Made by a program: the position numbers and the translations under genes. Under the pieces are notes generated by a model, which saw only the letters and a list, made by a program, of their open reading frames with translations, did not search any database and had not been told where the DNA came from. This document shows, piece after piece, positions 1 through 10,406 of a stretch of DNA of 54,901 nucleotides (the first letter of the stretch is position 1; the number at the start of each line of letters is the position of its first letter). The DNA is taken from positions 1-54,901 of the forward strand of contig JBCCMQ010000020.1 of NCBI GenBank assembly GCA_039026235.1, in the 5' to 3' direction. The DNA comes from JBCCMQ01 sp039026235. Its GTDB lineage: Bacteria > Pseudomonadota > Alphaproteobacteria > Rhodobacterales > Rhodobacteraceae.

Positions 1-2
1 AC

Positions 3-208
3 AAAGGGACACGCCCCTGAATCCCCGGGCGAAACCAGCGCAAAACAACCGTCCGCTACGATAAATGCGGATACAAGCGCCGCAACCGGATCGAGATTAT
101 GTTCGGCAGGCCGAAAACTGGCGGCGCGTGGCCACAAGATACGACCGGTGTCCAAAGGTCTTCCTCTCCACAATCGCTCTCGCAGCTCCCTTCATCTCTT
201 GGTTATGA
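3..208 (+). pseudogene. IS5-type transposase, 3' remnant (broken)
   Basis: Reading frame 3 gives KGTRP, then an in-frame TGA at 18-20, then a stretch ending YDKCGYKRRNRIEIMFGRPK. After about position 116 the reading must shift by one base to continue as NWRRVATRYDRC...FISWL and stop at 206-208. Joined, this is the well-known C-terminal end of IS5-type DDE transposases (RIEIMFGRLKDWRRVATRYDRCP-like). The stop probably replaces the family's Cys codon, and one base has been lost in the A-run at 114-117. The element enters from outside the window and ends ten bases before the stop codon of the isomerase gene that follows on the other strand. It cannot make a working transposase. I could not identify the terminal inverted repeat. 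Confidence 0.75.
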
Positions 209-217
209 GGCCTAGGC

Positions 218-817
218 CTAGAGCTTGCCAGAAAGATGCGCGTCGAGATCGGCAATGCGGTCCTGGCCCCAGAAACGTTCGTCGGTATCGGTGATGTAGA
301 AAGGCACGCCAAAAACACCTCGGCCCACCGCCTCCTCTAGATTGGCGGCATAGGTCTCGGCCCCCGTCAAAAGCCCGCTGTCGGCTAGCGATGGGTCGAA
401 GCCCGCCGCCGCAAGGCATTCGCGGATCACGTCGTCTTCGGCGATGTTGCGTTCTTCCGCCCAGCAGGCCCGGGTAAGGGAAAACACCAACGCACCAAGA
501 TCGCCGCCGCCGGCATTCTGGGCCGCGATCAACGCGTAGGAGCTTGGCGCGCCATTGGAGGGCCAGTGTAGCGGGTGAAGATTGATTGGCAGACCGGCCT
601 TCTGGGCATTTCTGCGCATCTCTTGCAGGCGGTATTCCTGGCGGTTCGGATGCCGGTCCTTCGGCGGCACACCACCTGTGCGCGAAAACAGTCCAAAAGC
701 ATCCAGCGGTTTGTAGGTGACCGTGGCACCATGCGCCTCGGCGACGGCCTCCATGCGCTGCCCGGCGATGTAAACATTGGGCGATGTTGTTGCAAAGAAG
801 TAGTCGATATTTGGCAT
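218..817 (-). CDS. 2-hydroxychromene-2-carboxylate isomerase (DsbA/GST-kappa fold)
   Basis: A 199-residue protein of the HCCA isomerase family, thioredoxin-fold enzymes related to GST kappa that use glutathione to isomerise 2-hydroxychromene-2-carboxylate in naphthalene-type aromatic degradation. Visible marks are the N-terminal DYFFATTSPNVY segment with the expected catalytic Ser12, and the GVPFY cis-proline loop at 170-174. Length fits the family. An AGGGAC ribosome site lies just upstream of the ATG. It is transcribed away from prs. No other aromatic-degradation genes are nearby, so the true substrate is open; many proteobacteria carry such isolated homologues. Family assignment is firm, physiological role is not. 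Confidence 0.88.
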   Translation of the reverse strand: MPNIDYFFATTSPNVYIAGQRMEAVAEAHGATVTYKPLDAFGLFSRTGGVPPKDRHPNRQEYRLQEMRRNAQKAGLPINLHPLHWPSNGAPSSYALIAAQNAGGGDLGALVFSLTRACWAEERNIAEDDVIRECLAAAGFDPSLADSGLLTGAETYAANLEEAVGRGVFGVPFYITDTDERFWGQDRIADLDAHLSGKL

Positions 818-917
818 GATCGGTCCCTAGGGCCGCTTTACGGTTCGCCGGACCTTAGGGGCGTGGTAAGCGGTGTCAACGACCCGATTCCTTGCGCCGC
901 CAGACAAAGGTCCCATC

Positions 918-1937
918 ATGCCACGCATCGAAGAACCCAAGCTCATTTCCGGCAACGCGAACCGCCCCCTGGCCCAGGCCATGGCGCGGCGCATGTCGAT
1001 GCACCGTGGCGGGATCGTCCGTTTGGTAGATGCTCGGGTCGAGCGTTTCAACGATGCAGAGATCTTTGTGGAGGTATTCGAGAACGTCCGCGGCGAGGAC
1101 ATGTTCATCATTCAATCCACATCCAACCCAGCCAATGACAACCTGATGGAATTGCTGATCATGAGCGACGCTTTGCGGCGGTCTTCAGCGGCGCGCATCA
1201 CGGCGGTCATTCCCTACTTTGGCTATGCACGCCAGGATCGCAGAACGAAAGCGCGGACGCCCATTACCGCGAAAATGGTGGCCAACATGATGGTCAGTGC
1301 CGGGATCGAACGGGTTCTGACAATGGACCTGCATGCGGCACAGATTCAGGGATTTTTTGATATCCCCGTGGACAACCTTTATGCGTCGCCAGTTTTTGCG
1401 CTGGATATTCTTCAGAACTTCCGCACAAAGCCGGAAGACATGGTGGTGGTCAGCCCGGATGTGGGCGGCGTCGCGCGCGCGCGCGAACTGGCAACTCGGA
1501 TCGGTTGCGCGCTCGCCATCGTGGATAAGCGGCGGGAAAAACCTGGCGAGGTGGCGGAAATGAAAGTCATCGGCGAAGTGGCGGGACGTACCTGTATCAT
1601 CGTCGACGACCTCGTCGATACGGCCGGAACCCTCTGCAAGGCGGCAGAAGTGCTGGTCGAGGACAGCGCCAGCGAGGTCCACAGCTACATCACCCACGGT
1701 GTCCTTAGCGAACCGGCAGTCGAACGCGTCGGAAAATCCGTGATGAAGAGCCTCGTGATTACCGACACAATCGCCCCGACCGAGGCCGTCAAGGCCGCAG
1801 ATAACATCCGGATCGTTCCCGTGGCTCCGATCTTTGCCCAGGCTATTATGAATATCTGGAACGGAACCTCGGTGTCGTCGCTGTTCGACACAGCGACACT
1901 CGAGCCGATCTATGAGGGCATGTACGCGACTGGCTAG
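918..1937 (+). CDS. prs: Ribose-phosphate pyrophosphokinase
   Basis: Makes PRPP from ribose 5-phosphate and ATP, the precursor for purines, pyrimidines, histidine and NAD. The 339-residue product starts MPRIEEPKLISGNANRP and carries the PRPP-binding loop IIVDDLVDTAGT and the YARQDRRTKARTPITAK segment. An in-frame start exists at 873, but the ATG at 918 has an AAAGG seven bases upstream and gives the usual family length. The stop codon overlaps the stop of the convergent MscS gene: both stops lie in the self-complementary CTAG at 1934-1937. Confidence 0.96.
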   Translation: MPRIEEPKLISGNANRPLAQAMARRMSMHRGGIVRLVDARVERFNDAEIFVEVFENVRGEDMFIIQSTSNPANDNLMELLIMSDALRRSSAARITAVIPYFGYARQDRRTKARTPITAKMVANMMVSAGIERVLTMDLHAAQIQGFFDIPVDNLYASPVFALDILQNFRTKPEDMVVVSPDVGGVARARELATRIGCALAIVDKRREKPGEVAEMKVIGEVAGRTCIIVDDLVDTAGTLCKAAEVLVEDSASEVHSYITHGVLSEPAVERVGKSVMKSLVITDTIAPTEAVKAADNIRIVPVAPIFAQAIMNIWNGTSVSSLFDTATLEPIYEGMYATG

Positions 1938-3307
1938 CCGTTCTTTTCGGTAACGTTCGCCGGTGGAGGCTTGGCCGCGTTGCCAAGCCCCGGTATTGAG
2001 GTATCCTCGATTTTGACGTGCATGTCAGTCTGGGGAAACGGTATCGAAATACCGGCTTCATCAAATGCCAGCTTCACATCGCGCATAAGATCCCAGTAGA
2101 CCGTCCAGTAATCCTCAGTCATGACCCAAGGCCGCACGATAAAGTTCACCGAACTGTCAGCCAATTCGCTCACCTGGATGTTCGTTGCAGGGTCGGCCAG
2201 AACCATCGGGTGATCGCCCACGACCTTGGCTAGAACCGCATGCGCCTGTTCGATGGAGTCCCCATAGCCAATGCCAAAGATCAAATCGACCCGCCTGGTT
2301 TCGCTGGCCGACGAATTGGTGATGATGTCGCCCCAGACCTTGGAATTCGGAATGACAATCACCTTGTTGTCGGGTGTGACAACGGTTGTCGAGACGATTG
2401 AAACGGAATTGACCGTGCCCGAGGTTCCGGCCACCCCGACGAAGTCGCCTTCGTCAAAGGGACGGTTAATCATGATCATGAGCCCGGCGGCAAGGTTGCT
2501 AAGCGTGTCCTGCATGGCAAAGGCAATGATGAATGAGGCCCCGCCGATCAGCGCGAAAAGGGGCGTGATGTCGACGCCAAGCGCGGACAAGACTATCATC
2601 AGCCCAATCGCGATTGTTATCCAGTAGACAACAACCAAAAGAAACGACTGCAAGAGCTTCGAGAGGTTGGGAATACGCCCTATGACACGACGGAAATAGC
2701 CGCGAACGATACGGGCTGCGATCAGAAGTCCGAAGAACGCCCCAACAATGACGGCGATGCGGATGAGGAACGCCAGGCCTCCGTCGGGTGACATCAGCCA
2801 TCCCATGACCCGGTTGGCCAGGTTGACGAAGTCCCCCTGCTGCACCTCTTGCGTGAGAATGGAGGCCTTATAGGCGCGATAAGAGGCGATCTGTTCCGCA
2901 TCCCCTCCCTTCGCTTCAAGGTTGTCGATGACCGCGTCGAGCTTGGCAAAGGCATCCTGCCGTCGATTGGTCAGCTCCGACAGGGTGCTGCGAAGCTGGG
3001 ATGCCTGTTCACCGGTCGCCGATAGAAGGCGCATTTGTATCTCAGATATCTGCTCGGTCTCGCGCCTTGCGACACCGAACCATGCCTCTCCCAGCGCGCT
3101 GAGTTCGGCGGCGGTGAGTGGGATAATGCCAAGCGCCAGAACCCTGAGATCTACGTCGCGCTCGGTCAGCCGCTCGTTCATCGCGGAAGATGGGGCTTCG
3201 GTCGCCGGTTCTTCGCCTGTTTGCTGGGAAAGCACCTGACCCGAAAGCGCGGTGAAAATGCAAAGCGAAAGCACCACAAAGTATGCGGCAACGGACCTGT
3301 ACGCCAT
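1934..3307 (-). CDS. MscS-family small-conductance mechanosensitive channel
   Basis: Inner-membrane channel that opens under hypo-osmotic shock. The protein (457 residues from this start) has an N-terminal signal-like segment (AAYFVVLSLCIFTALSG), a predicted periplasmic helical region of about 150 residues rich in Glu/Gln, several membrane segments, and the MscS signature around LAAGLMIMINRPFDEGDFV followed by the beta domain. It ends in a short tail. I chose the ATG at 3307 because AAAGGTGGG lies just before it and the signal peptide starts there; a longer frame opens at 3376. It lies 77 bases beyond the stop of atpC on the same strand. Confidence 0.92.
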   Translation of the reverse strand: MAYRSVAAYFVVLSLCIFTALSGQVLSQQTGEEPATEAPSSAMNERLTERDVDLRVLALGIIPLTAAELSALGEAWFGVARRETEQISEIQMRLLSATGEQASQLRSTLSELTNRRQDAFAKLDAVIDNLEAKGGDAEQIASYRAYKASILTQEVQQGDFVNLANRVMGWLMSPDGGLAFLIRIAVIVGAFFGLLIAARIVRGYFRRVIGRIPNLSKLLQSFLLVVVYWITIAIGLMIVLSALGVDITPLFALIGGASFIIAFAMQDTLSNLAAGLMIMINRPFDEGDFVGVAGTSGTVNSVSIVSTTVVTPDNKVIVIPNSKVWGDIITNSSASETRRVDLIFGIGYGDSIEQAHAVLAKVVGDHPMVLADPATNIQVSELADSSVNFIVRPWVMTEDYWTVYWDLMRDVKLAFDEAGISIPFPQTDMHVKIEDTSIPGLGNAAKPPPANVTEKNG

Positions 3308-3384
3308 GGAAGCCCACCTTTGAAATCTATGCGATACGGGCAGCGCCACCTGCTTCAAAGCAAGACGCCACGCCAAAAAAGTTC

Positions 3385-3786
3385 TTAGACGGCGACGCCC
3401 GAGGCTGCGCCGAGCGCCCGCAGATCCGCAACCAGTTTTAGGGCCACATCCGCCGCCGCGCCGCTGGCACCTTCTGCCGCCTGGGTCGCAGCCGTGATCT
3501 TGGCACCAAGAAACTCGGACGTCAGTTCGGCCTTCGGCACGGCCTCCTCGGCTAGCACACTGGTGCCAGCCGCCGTGATCTCGGCGAAACCGCCAAAGAC
3601 GGCATACTCTGTCGTTCCTTCGGACGACTGGGCCACTACAATGCCCGGGCGCAGGGTCGTGATAAGGGGGGCGTGATCGGGCATTGCCGTCAGATCACCC
3701 TCGGATCCCGGCAGCTGTACGGCGCTCACCTCAAGCGAAGCGAGGCGTCGTTCAGGTGAAACCAAATCGAATTGCATCGTAGCCAT
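3385..3786 (-). CDS. atpC: ATP synthase F1 epsilon subunit
   Basis: Epsilon subunit of the rotor stalk, which couples rotation to F1 and can inhibit ATP hydrolysis. The 133-residue protein begins MATMQFDLVSPERRLASLEV and contains the beta-sandwich signature PGSEGDLTAMPDHAPLIT. The C-terminal helical part is Ala-rich. It is the last gene of the F1 operon, 111 bases after atpD. Confidence 0.96.
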   Translation of the reverse strand: MATMQFDLVSPERRLASLEVSAVQLPGSEGDLTAMPDHAPLITTLRPGIVVAQSSEGTTEYAVFGGFAEITAAGTSVLAEEAVPKAELTSEFLGAKITAATQAAEGASGAAADVALKLVADLRALGAASGVAV

Positions 3787-3897
3787 CTTTCTTCCTCACG
3801 GGCGGCTGCCACGCCGCCCCGAACCTTTACCGCACTAACCTCGGCTCAACGGCTAGGAACGACTTACCAGACCGGGGCGCTGCACGGTTATTCCTTA

Positions 3898-5322
3898 TCA
3901 GGCGGCGTCGGCCGCCATACGTTCCGCCTTGGCAATCACCTCGTCGATACCGCCGACCATGTAGAAGGCAGCTTCCGGCATGTGGTCATATTCGCCGGCG
4001 ACCACTGCCTTGAACGAGCTGATCGTGTCTTCCAGAGGCACCTGCACGCCGTCAGATCCGGTAAAGACCTTTGCCACGTCAAAGGGCTGCGACAGGAAAC
4101 GCTGGATCTTGCGGGCGCGGGCCACGGTCAGCTTGTCCTCTTCACTCAGCTCATCCATGCCGAGGATGGCGATGATGTCCTGCAGCGACTTGTAGCGCTG
4201 CAAGATACCCTGCACGTCGCGGGCAACATTGTAGTGCTCTTCACCGACAATGGCCGGGTCGAGGATCCGCGACGAACTGTCGAGCGGGTCCACGGCCGGG
4301 TAGATGCCAAGTTCCGAGATCGCGCGCGACAGCACGGTGGTCGCGTCGAGGTGGGCAAAGGTCGTGGCCGGGGCCGGGTCGGTCAGGTCGTCCGCAGGCA
4401 CGTAGACCGCCTGGATCGAGGTGATCGATCCGGCCTTGGTGGAGGTGATGCGCTCCTGCATGGCGCCCATGTCGGTCGCCAGCGTCGGCTGATAGCCCAC
4501 CGCCGAAGGAATACGGCCCAAAAGCGCCGACACTTCGGAGCCCGCCTGCGTAAAGCGGAAGATGTTATCGACGAAGAACAGCACGTCGGTACCCGAGGAA
4601 TCGCGAAACTGCTCGGCCAGCGTCAGTCCGGTCAGCGCCACACGGGCGCGAGCCCCTGGAGGCTCGTTCATCTGGCCGTAAACCAGTGCCACCTGGGACT
4701 CGCTCAGGTTGTCAGGCTTGATCACGTTGGATTCGATCATCTCGTGGTATAGGTCGTTGCCCTCGCGGGTCCGCTCGCCCACACCGGCGAAGACCGAGAA
4801 GCCCGAGTGCACCTTGGCGATGTTGTTGATCAACTCCATGATCAAAACGGTCTTGCCAACGCCCGCACCACCGAACAGGCCGATCTTACCGCCTTTGGAA
4901 TAGGGCGCCAGCAGATCCACGACCTTAATGCCGGTGACCAGGATTTCCGATTCAGTGGCCTGCTCGGCGAACTCGGGAGCGGCCTGGTGGATCGCCCGGC
5001 GCTCGTCGGCTTCGACCGGGCCGCCTTCGTCCACTGGCTCGCCCACCACATTCAGGATGCGGCCCAGGGTCGACGGGCCCACAGGAACGGTTATCGGGCC
5101 GCCCGTGTCGGTCACGTCCTGGCCACGCACCAGACCTTCGGACGAATCCATAGCGATGGTGCGGACCGAATTTTCACCCAGATGCTGCGCCACTTCCAGC
5201 ACCAGCCGGTTGCCGTTGTTGTCGGTTTCCAGCGCGTTCAGAATTTCCGGCAGTTCACCATCGAACTGCACGTCGACCACGGCGCCGATCACCTGCGTGA
5301 TTTTGCCCTTCTGTCCACTCAT
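3898..5322 (-). CDS. atpD: ATP synthase F1 beta subunit
   Basis: Catalytic subunit of F1. The 474-residue protein has the Walker A loop GGAGVGKT at 151-158, the catalytic Glu of GERTREG at 183, and the conserved IYPAVDPLDSSSR segment. It follows the dioxygenase-like gene with a 51-base gap. Length and motifs are fully typical. Confidence 0.98.
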   Translation of the reverse strand: MSGQKGKITQVIGAVVDVQFDGELPEILNALETDNNGNRLVLEVAQHLGENSVRTIAMDSSEGLVRGQDVTDTGGPITVPVGPSTLGRILNVVGEPVDEGGPVEADERRAIHQAAPEFAEQATESEILVTGIKVVDLLAPYSKGGKIGLFGGAGVGKTVLIMELINNIAKVHSGFSVFAGVGERTREGNDLYHEMIESNVIKPDNLSESQVALVYGQMNEPPGARARVALTGLTLAEQFRDSSGTDVLFFVDNIFRFTQAGSEVSALLGRIPSAVGYQPTLATDMGAMQERITSTKAGSITSIQAVYVPADDLTDPAPATTFAHLDATTVLSRAISELGIYPAVDPLDSSSRILDPAIVGEEHYNVARDVQGILQRYKSLQDIIAILGMDELSEEDKLTVARARKIQRFLSQPFDVAKVFTGSDGVQVPLEDTISSFKAVVAGEYDHMPEAAFYMVGGIDEVIAKAERMAADAA

Positions 5323-5373
5323 CCGTTCTTTCCTTTCGGCCTTGCGGCAGCAGCGCCACCGAATTGGTTTGTT

Positions 5374-6378
5374 CTATGACGCCAGCTTGCCAGCGTATCT
5401 TTTGAGCTTCCGACGGCGCAGGTACCTGTCGACCTTGTATCTGATCGCCGAAGAAATGGTCGGGGGCGCGGGCAGCTCTTCTGCCGCGGGACGCCCATAG
5501 TAGCGGTTCTCGACAACCTTGCCCGAAGCGATATCGGTCACGCCTTCACGAACAAACATGCGGTTCATGCGCGGGTTCGATCGCATTGGCACACAGTACA
5601 TGCAGTCGTCGAAGTAATAATGCGTGACCTGGGACCAGCGCGTCTTTGTCGCATCCGCCTGGGCGCTTCCGCCGTGCAAGAGATTTGCAGCCCAGATCAA
5701 GGCCTGCCCCTTTTTCGCGGTGAAGTAAGCCGGCTCAATGCCGCTGACGTCCACCATGGCTTCCCAGGCATCGTGAAAGATATCCTGGGTCTTGCGTTTG
5801 GCCACCTTGCCGACGGCAAGACCAATCTCATCGTAGTAGAGAATGGGCCACTTGTGGGTGCCCGGATAATATATCACCGGTCCCTGATCGGGACCGATGT
5901 CCTCAAGCGCAACCCAAACGCCAACCATAAAGCGCTCTGGAACCGACGAAAAATGGTTGCTGTCAGAGTGATAGTGCTGCTGGGTTCCCATCGCGAAGTT
6001 CAGCGTCTGAAATGGGAACGCCCGACGGCCATAGATCTTTGACAATAGGTCCAGGATCTTCCCGTTCGCGGCAATCGCGCGGACATTGTCATTGTCGGTG
6101 TGATTGGTCAGGCGCCCTCCGGGCTTTCCGGGTTTGCCCGATCCCATTTCGGCGATATCAGCGAACTGTGGTTCTTTCACAAGGTCCGCGATCGTCGCAT
6201 CGGCCATCGCGTCAAAGTTGTCGACGGGAAAGTCGATAACGGCAAAACCATTCTCGTTCAGGTCGCGCGCGACCTGCTCTTCCTCCGGAGAAAGGTCCGC
6301 TGACGCCACCCAGTTCTCAAACAACGGCGACTCGATGGGCGGCACGCCAGGCAGCGGATTTTGCGCCGTTTGAGACAT
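5374..6378 (-). CDS. Phytanoyl-CoA dioxygenase (PhyH) family protein inside the F1 operon
   Basis: A 334-residue protein of the Fe(II)/2-oxoglutarate-dependent PhyH family. The iron-binding triad is visible as H137-S-D139 (QQHYHSDS) and H235 (NLLHGGS), with R247 placed to bind 2-oxoglutarate. A YYPGTHKW segment typical of PhyH proteins is present at about 170-177. Its ATG shares one base with the stop of atpG (TGATG), so translation is probably coupled, and atpD follows after 51 bases. It therefore sits inside the ATP synthase operon between gamma and beta. An extra gene at this place has, as I recall, been noted in the atp operon of Rhodobacter blasticus. Substrate unknown. The basic C-terminus (RYLRRRKLKRY) is unusual. 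Confidence 0.87.
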   Translation of the reverse strand: MSQTAQNPLPGVPPIESPLFENWVASADLSPEEEQVARDLNENGFAVIDFPVDNFDAMADATIADLVKEPQFADIAEMGSGKPGKPGGRLTNHTDNDNVRAIAANGKILDLLSKIYGRRAFPFQTLNFAMGTQQHYHSDSNHFSSVPERFMVGVWVALEDIGPDQGPVIYYPGTHKWPILYYDEIGLAVGKVAKRKTQDIFHDAWEAMVDVSGIEPAYFTAKKGQALIWAANLLHGGSAQADATKTRWSQVTHYYFDDCMYCVPMRSNPRMNRMFVREGVTDIASGKVVENRYYGRPAAEELPAPPTISSAIRYKVDRYLRRRKLKRYAGKLAS

Positions 6379-7250
6379 CAGAGCGCCTCGGCACCCGAGA
6401 TGATCTCGATCAGCTCATTGGTGATAACGGCCTGGCGCGAGCGGTTAAATTCAATCGTCAAACGATCGATCATGTCACCGGCGTTGCGGGTGGCGTTGTC
6501 CATGGCGGACATGCGGGCGCCCTGCTCTGAGGCGCCATTTTCCAGCAACGCTGCAAAGATCTGCGTGGCCACGCCGCGCGGCAACAGATCGGCAAGGATG
6601 CCTTCTTCGCTGGGCTCATAGTCATAAAGCGTCGACGCCTCGGCCGCGTCCGCTTCGAAGGCGGCGGGAATGACCTGCTGCGCGGTTGGGATCTGGCTGA
6701 TGACCGATTCAAAGCGGTTGAAAAAAATCGTCGCGACATCGAATTCACCGGCATCAAAACGCGACAGCACGTCCTGCGCGATCTCTGCGGCATTGTCATA
6801 ACCAACGCGCTTGACCTCGCTTAGATCCACATGACCGATCATCATGTCGGCGAAATCGCGTTTTAGCTGTTCGCGCCCTTTTTTACCGACCGTCAGGATC
6901 TTGACGGTCTTGCCGGCGCTGATCAGTTCCTCGGCCTTCGAACGAGCCAGTTTCGCGATCGAGGAATTGAAGCCGCCGCACAGCCCACGCTCGGCGGTCA
7001 TCACGACCAAGAGTTGCGTCGCATCGCTGCCGGTGCCCCGCAAAAGCAAGGGTGCGGTCGGGCTGTCACCGACCGATGCAGCCAAACCGCTGAGTACGCC
7101 GTTAAAGCGGTCGGTATAAGGCCGCGACTGTTCCGCCGCATCCTGGGCACGGCGCAATTTGGCCGCCGCGACCATCTGCATGGCCTTGGTGATCTTTCGC
7201 GTGGATTTCACGCTCGTGATCCGGTTCTTCAGATCCTTAAGACTTGGCAT
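6378..7250 (-). CDS. atpG: ATP synthase F1 gamma subunit
   Basis: Central rotor shaft of F1. The 290-residue protein starts MPSLKDLKNRITSVKSTRKITKAMQMVAA, the conserved N-terminal coiled-coil helix, and ends with the matching C-terminal helix NEL(I)EIISGAEAL. It has the conserved ERGLCGGFN motif. It lies 20 bases after atpA and overlaps the next gene by one base. Confidence 0.97.
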   Translation of the reverse strand: MPSLKDLKNRITSVKSTRKITKAMQMVAAAKLRRAQDAAEQSRPYTDRFNGVLSGLAASVGDSPTAPLLLRGTGSDATQLLVVMTAERGLCGGFNSSIAKLARSKAEELISAGKTVKILTVGKKGREQLKRDFADMMIGHVDLSEVKRVGYDNAAEIAQDVLSRFDAGEFDVATIFFNRFESVISQIPTAQQVIPAAFEADAAEASTLYDYEPSEEGILADLLPRGVATQIFAALLENGASEQGARMSAMDNATRNAGDMIDRLTIEFNRSRQAVITNELIEIISGAEAL

Positions 7251-7270
7251 GGTCCTATCCCCCGCCCGTC

Positions 7271-8808
<1,538 letters not shown>

Positions 8809-8809
<1 letters not shown>

Positions 8810-9375
8810 TATCCGACCTCTTTCATAGCATTCTGTAGGTTGGCCAGCTTGGCGCGGATCGAAGTGTCGATCATCTTTGAGCCAACCCGTACGACAAGGC
8901 CGCCAATGAGGCTTTCATCGACGGCCATTTTGATTTTTACATCCTTGCCGAACCGCTCTTTAAGAGTTGCGGCAAGGCTTTCCTGTTGGGCCTGCGTCAT
9001 TGCGTGGGCGGCGCTGACTTCGGCGGTAACTTCTCCGCGCGCATCAGCCAGCATTTCGTTCAGCGCGCTCAAGAGCTGTGGCAGCACGAACAGGCGCCTG
9101 TTCTCGGCCATAAGGCCCAGCACCGAAACCATACTTTGCGACAAGCCGGCCTTTTCCGCCACCGCGGAAATCGCCGCCTTTTGGTCGCTACGGCTGTGTA
9201 CCGGGCTCGCGATCAAGGCGCGCAGATCCGCGCTGTCGGCAAGCGCCGTTGACAGGGTATCGATGTCGCCCTGCAATGCGTCCAATGCACCATCATCCGA
9301 GAAGAGTTCAAAGAGTGCCGTCGCATAGCGTTCGGCAATACCCGAAGAGATCGAAGCTGATTCAGGCACGTCCAC
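8809..9375 (-). CDS. atpH: ATP synthase F1 delta subunit
   Basis: Delta subunit, connecting F1 to the peripheral stalk (the alphaproteobacterial order is atpHAGDC). The 188-residue protein begins MDVPESASISSGIAERYATALFEL and ends with the typical VRVGSKMIDTSIRAKLANL segment. It is the first gene of the operon. No F0 genes (a, b, c, i) occur in the window, as expected for Rhodobacteraceae, where they form a separate operon. Confidence 0.95.
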
Positions 9376-9458
9376 CCCTGTTTTTGGCCGCAGCCGTCGA
9401 GGTCACGGGGCGCGGCATGGCAGCACTGGCAACTCGGCCAGAGGCCGAAATCGACGTG

Positions 9459-9487
9459 CATGTAGCAGACGCCCTTTGATGCCGCAA
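9459..9487 (-). promoter_or_regulatory. Possible sigma-70-type promoter of the atp operon
   Basis: On the minus strand, TTGCGG (9482-9487) and TACATG (9459-9464) are separated by 17 bases, 84 bases before the atpH start. The -35 is a fair match; the -10 is weak. This is the only reasonable pair I found in the 203-base gap upstream of atpH. Confidence 0.3.
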
Positions 9488-9578
9488 CAGCGAAGAAACC
9501 CGCCTTGAACGCAGTTTTGCGCTTGCCGCAGTGGGCTTTCCGACCCAACCGTCGTGGCGACGGGCTGGTTGATGGCCT

Positions 9579-10346
9579 TTATTGCCGCGATTCCCGGCCA
9601 AGGGCCGGCTCTGGCGACGGCGGGGCCAGTCCTTCCAGTGCCTTGACCGGCCTTGACGCCAATTCCGGAAGTCCCGGCCGTACGGGCGAATAAACCTGCT
9701 TGCTGGCTTCGACCAGCAGCACCCCACCGGCAAGGCCCCAGGGCATCCGCCGCCCCAGACCTTCCCAGATTCGGGCCGTACGCAGCCAGAAGCGTTGTGG
9801 CGAAGGGGGCTGAAAAAGCGCCGCCAAATGACGCTCTGGTGTGAAACCATGCCGCCTAAGCTGACCTTCCAGCTGTGTCAGGCTATAAGGGCGTCCAAAT
9901 CCGAACGGGGTGCGGTCACGCCGTGCCCACAGACCTGATCGGTTGGGTACGATGACCATAATCCGCCCACCGTCCCCGAGAACCCGGGCGCATTCATCCA
10001 ACAGGGCCGACGGATGTTCGCTTGCCTCAAGGCCGTGCAAGAGGATGAGCCTATCAACTGATCCTGTCTGCACCGGCCATTGAACCTCTTCCGACAGGAC
10101 CGAGATGTTTTCCAAACCAGCTGGCCAGGGCATGACCCCCTGCTGTGCTGGCATCAACGCGGTGACCCGGCGTGCCGCGCCCAGGTAAGGGCGCAACAGC
10201 GGAACGGCAAATCCGAAACCCAGCACCGTCTGACCTTCGGCATCAGGCCAGAGTTGTTGCAGGCAACCCCGCACCGATTTTTGCGCTGCGCGGCCCAAAC
10301 CTGTCCGGTAGTAGAAGTTTCGCAAATCGAGCACATCAAGGTGCAT
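9579..10346 (-). CDS. Class I SAM-dependent methyltransferase
   Basis: A 255-residue protein with a methyltransferase type 11-like core. The region TVLGFGFAVPLL replaces the usual GxGxG motif I in degenerate form, an acidic segment SVDRLILLHGLEASEHP corresponds to motif IV, and LGDGGRIMVIVPN is the typical post-motif strand. The C-terminal about 100 residues are Pro/Arg-rich and of unknown function. It is divergent from gloB with a 60-base gap; this pairing suggests, but does not prove, a shared control region. Substrate unknown. The degenerate motif I makes SAM binding less certain than usual. Confidence 0.75.
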   Translation of the reverse strand: MHLDVLDLRNFYYRTGLGRAAQKSVRGCLQQLWPDAEGQTVLGFGFAVPLLRPYLGAARRVTALMPAQQGVMPWPAGLENISVLSEEVQWPVQTGSVDRLILLHGLEASEHPSALLDECARVLGDGGRIMVIVPNRSGLWARRDRTPFGFGRPYSLTQLEGQLRRHGFTPERHLAALFQPPSPQRFWLRTARIWEGLGRRMPWGLAGGVLLVEASKQVYSPVRPGLPELASRPVKALEGLAPPSPEPALGRESRQ

Positions 10347-10406
10347 TGCAGAGGCCCGTCAATTCCGTCACGCTGGAGTAGATTAACCGCATCTCGAGGA
10401 AAGGTC

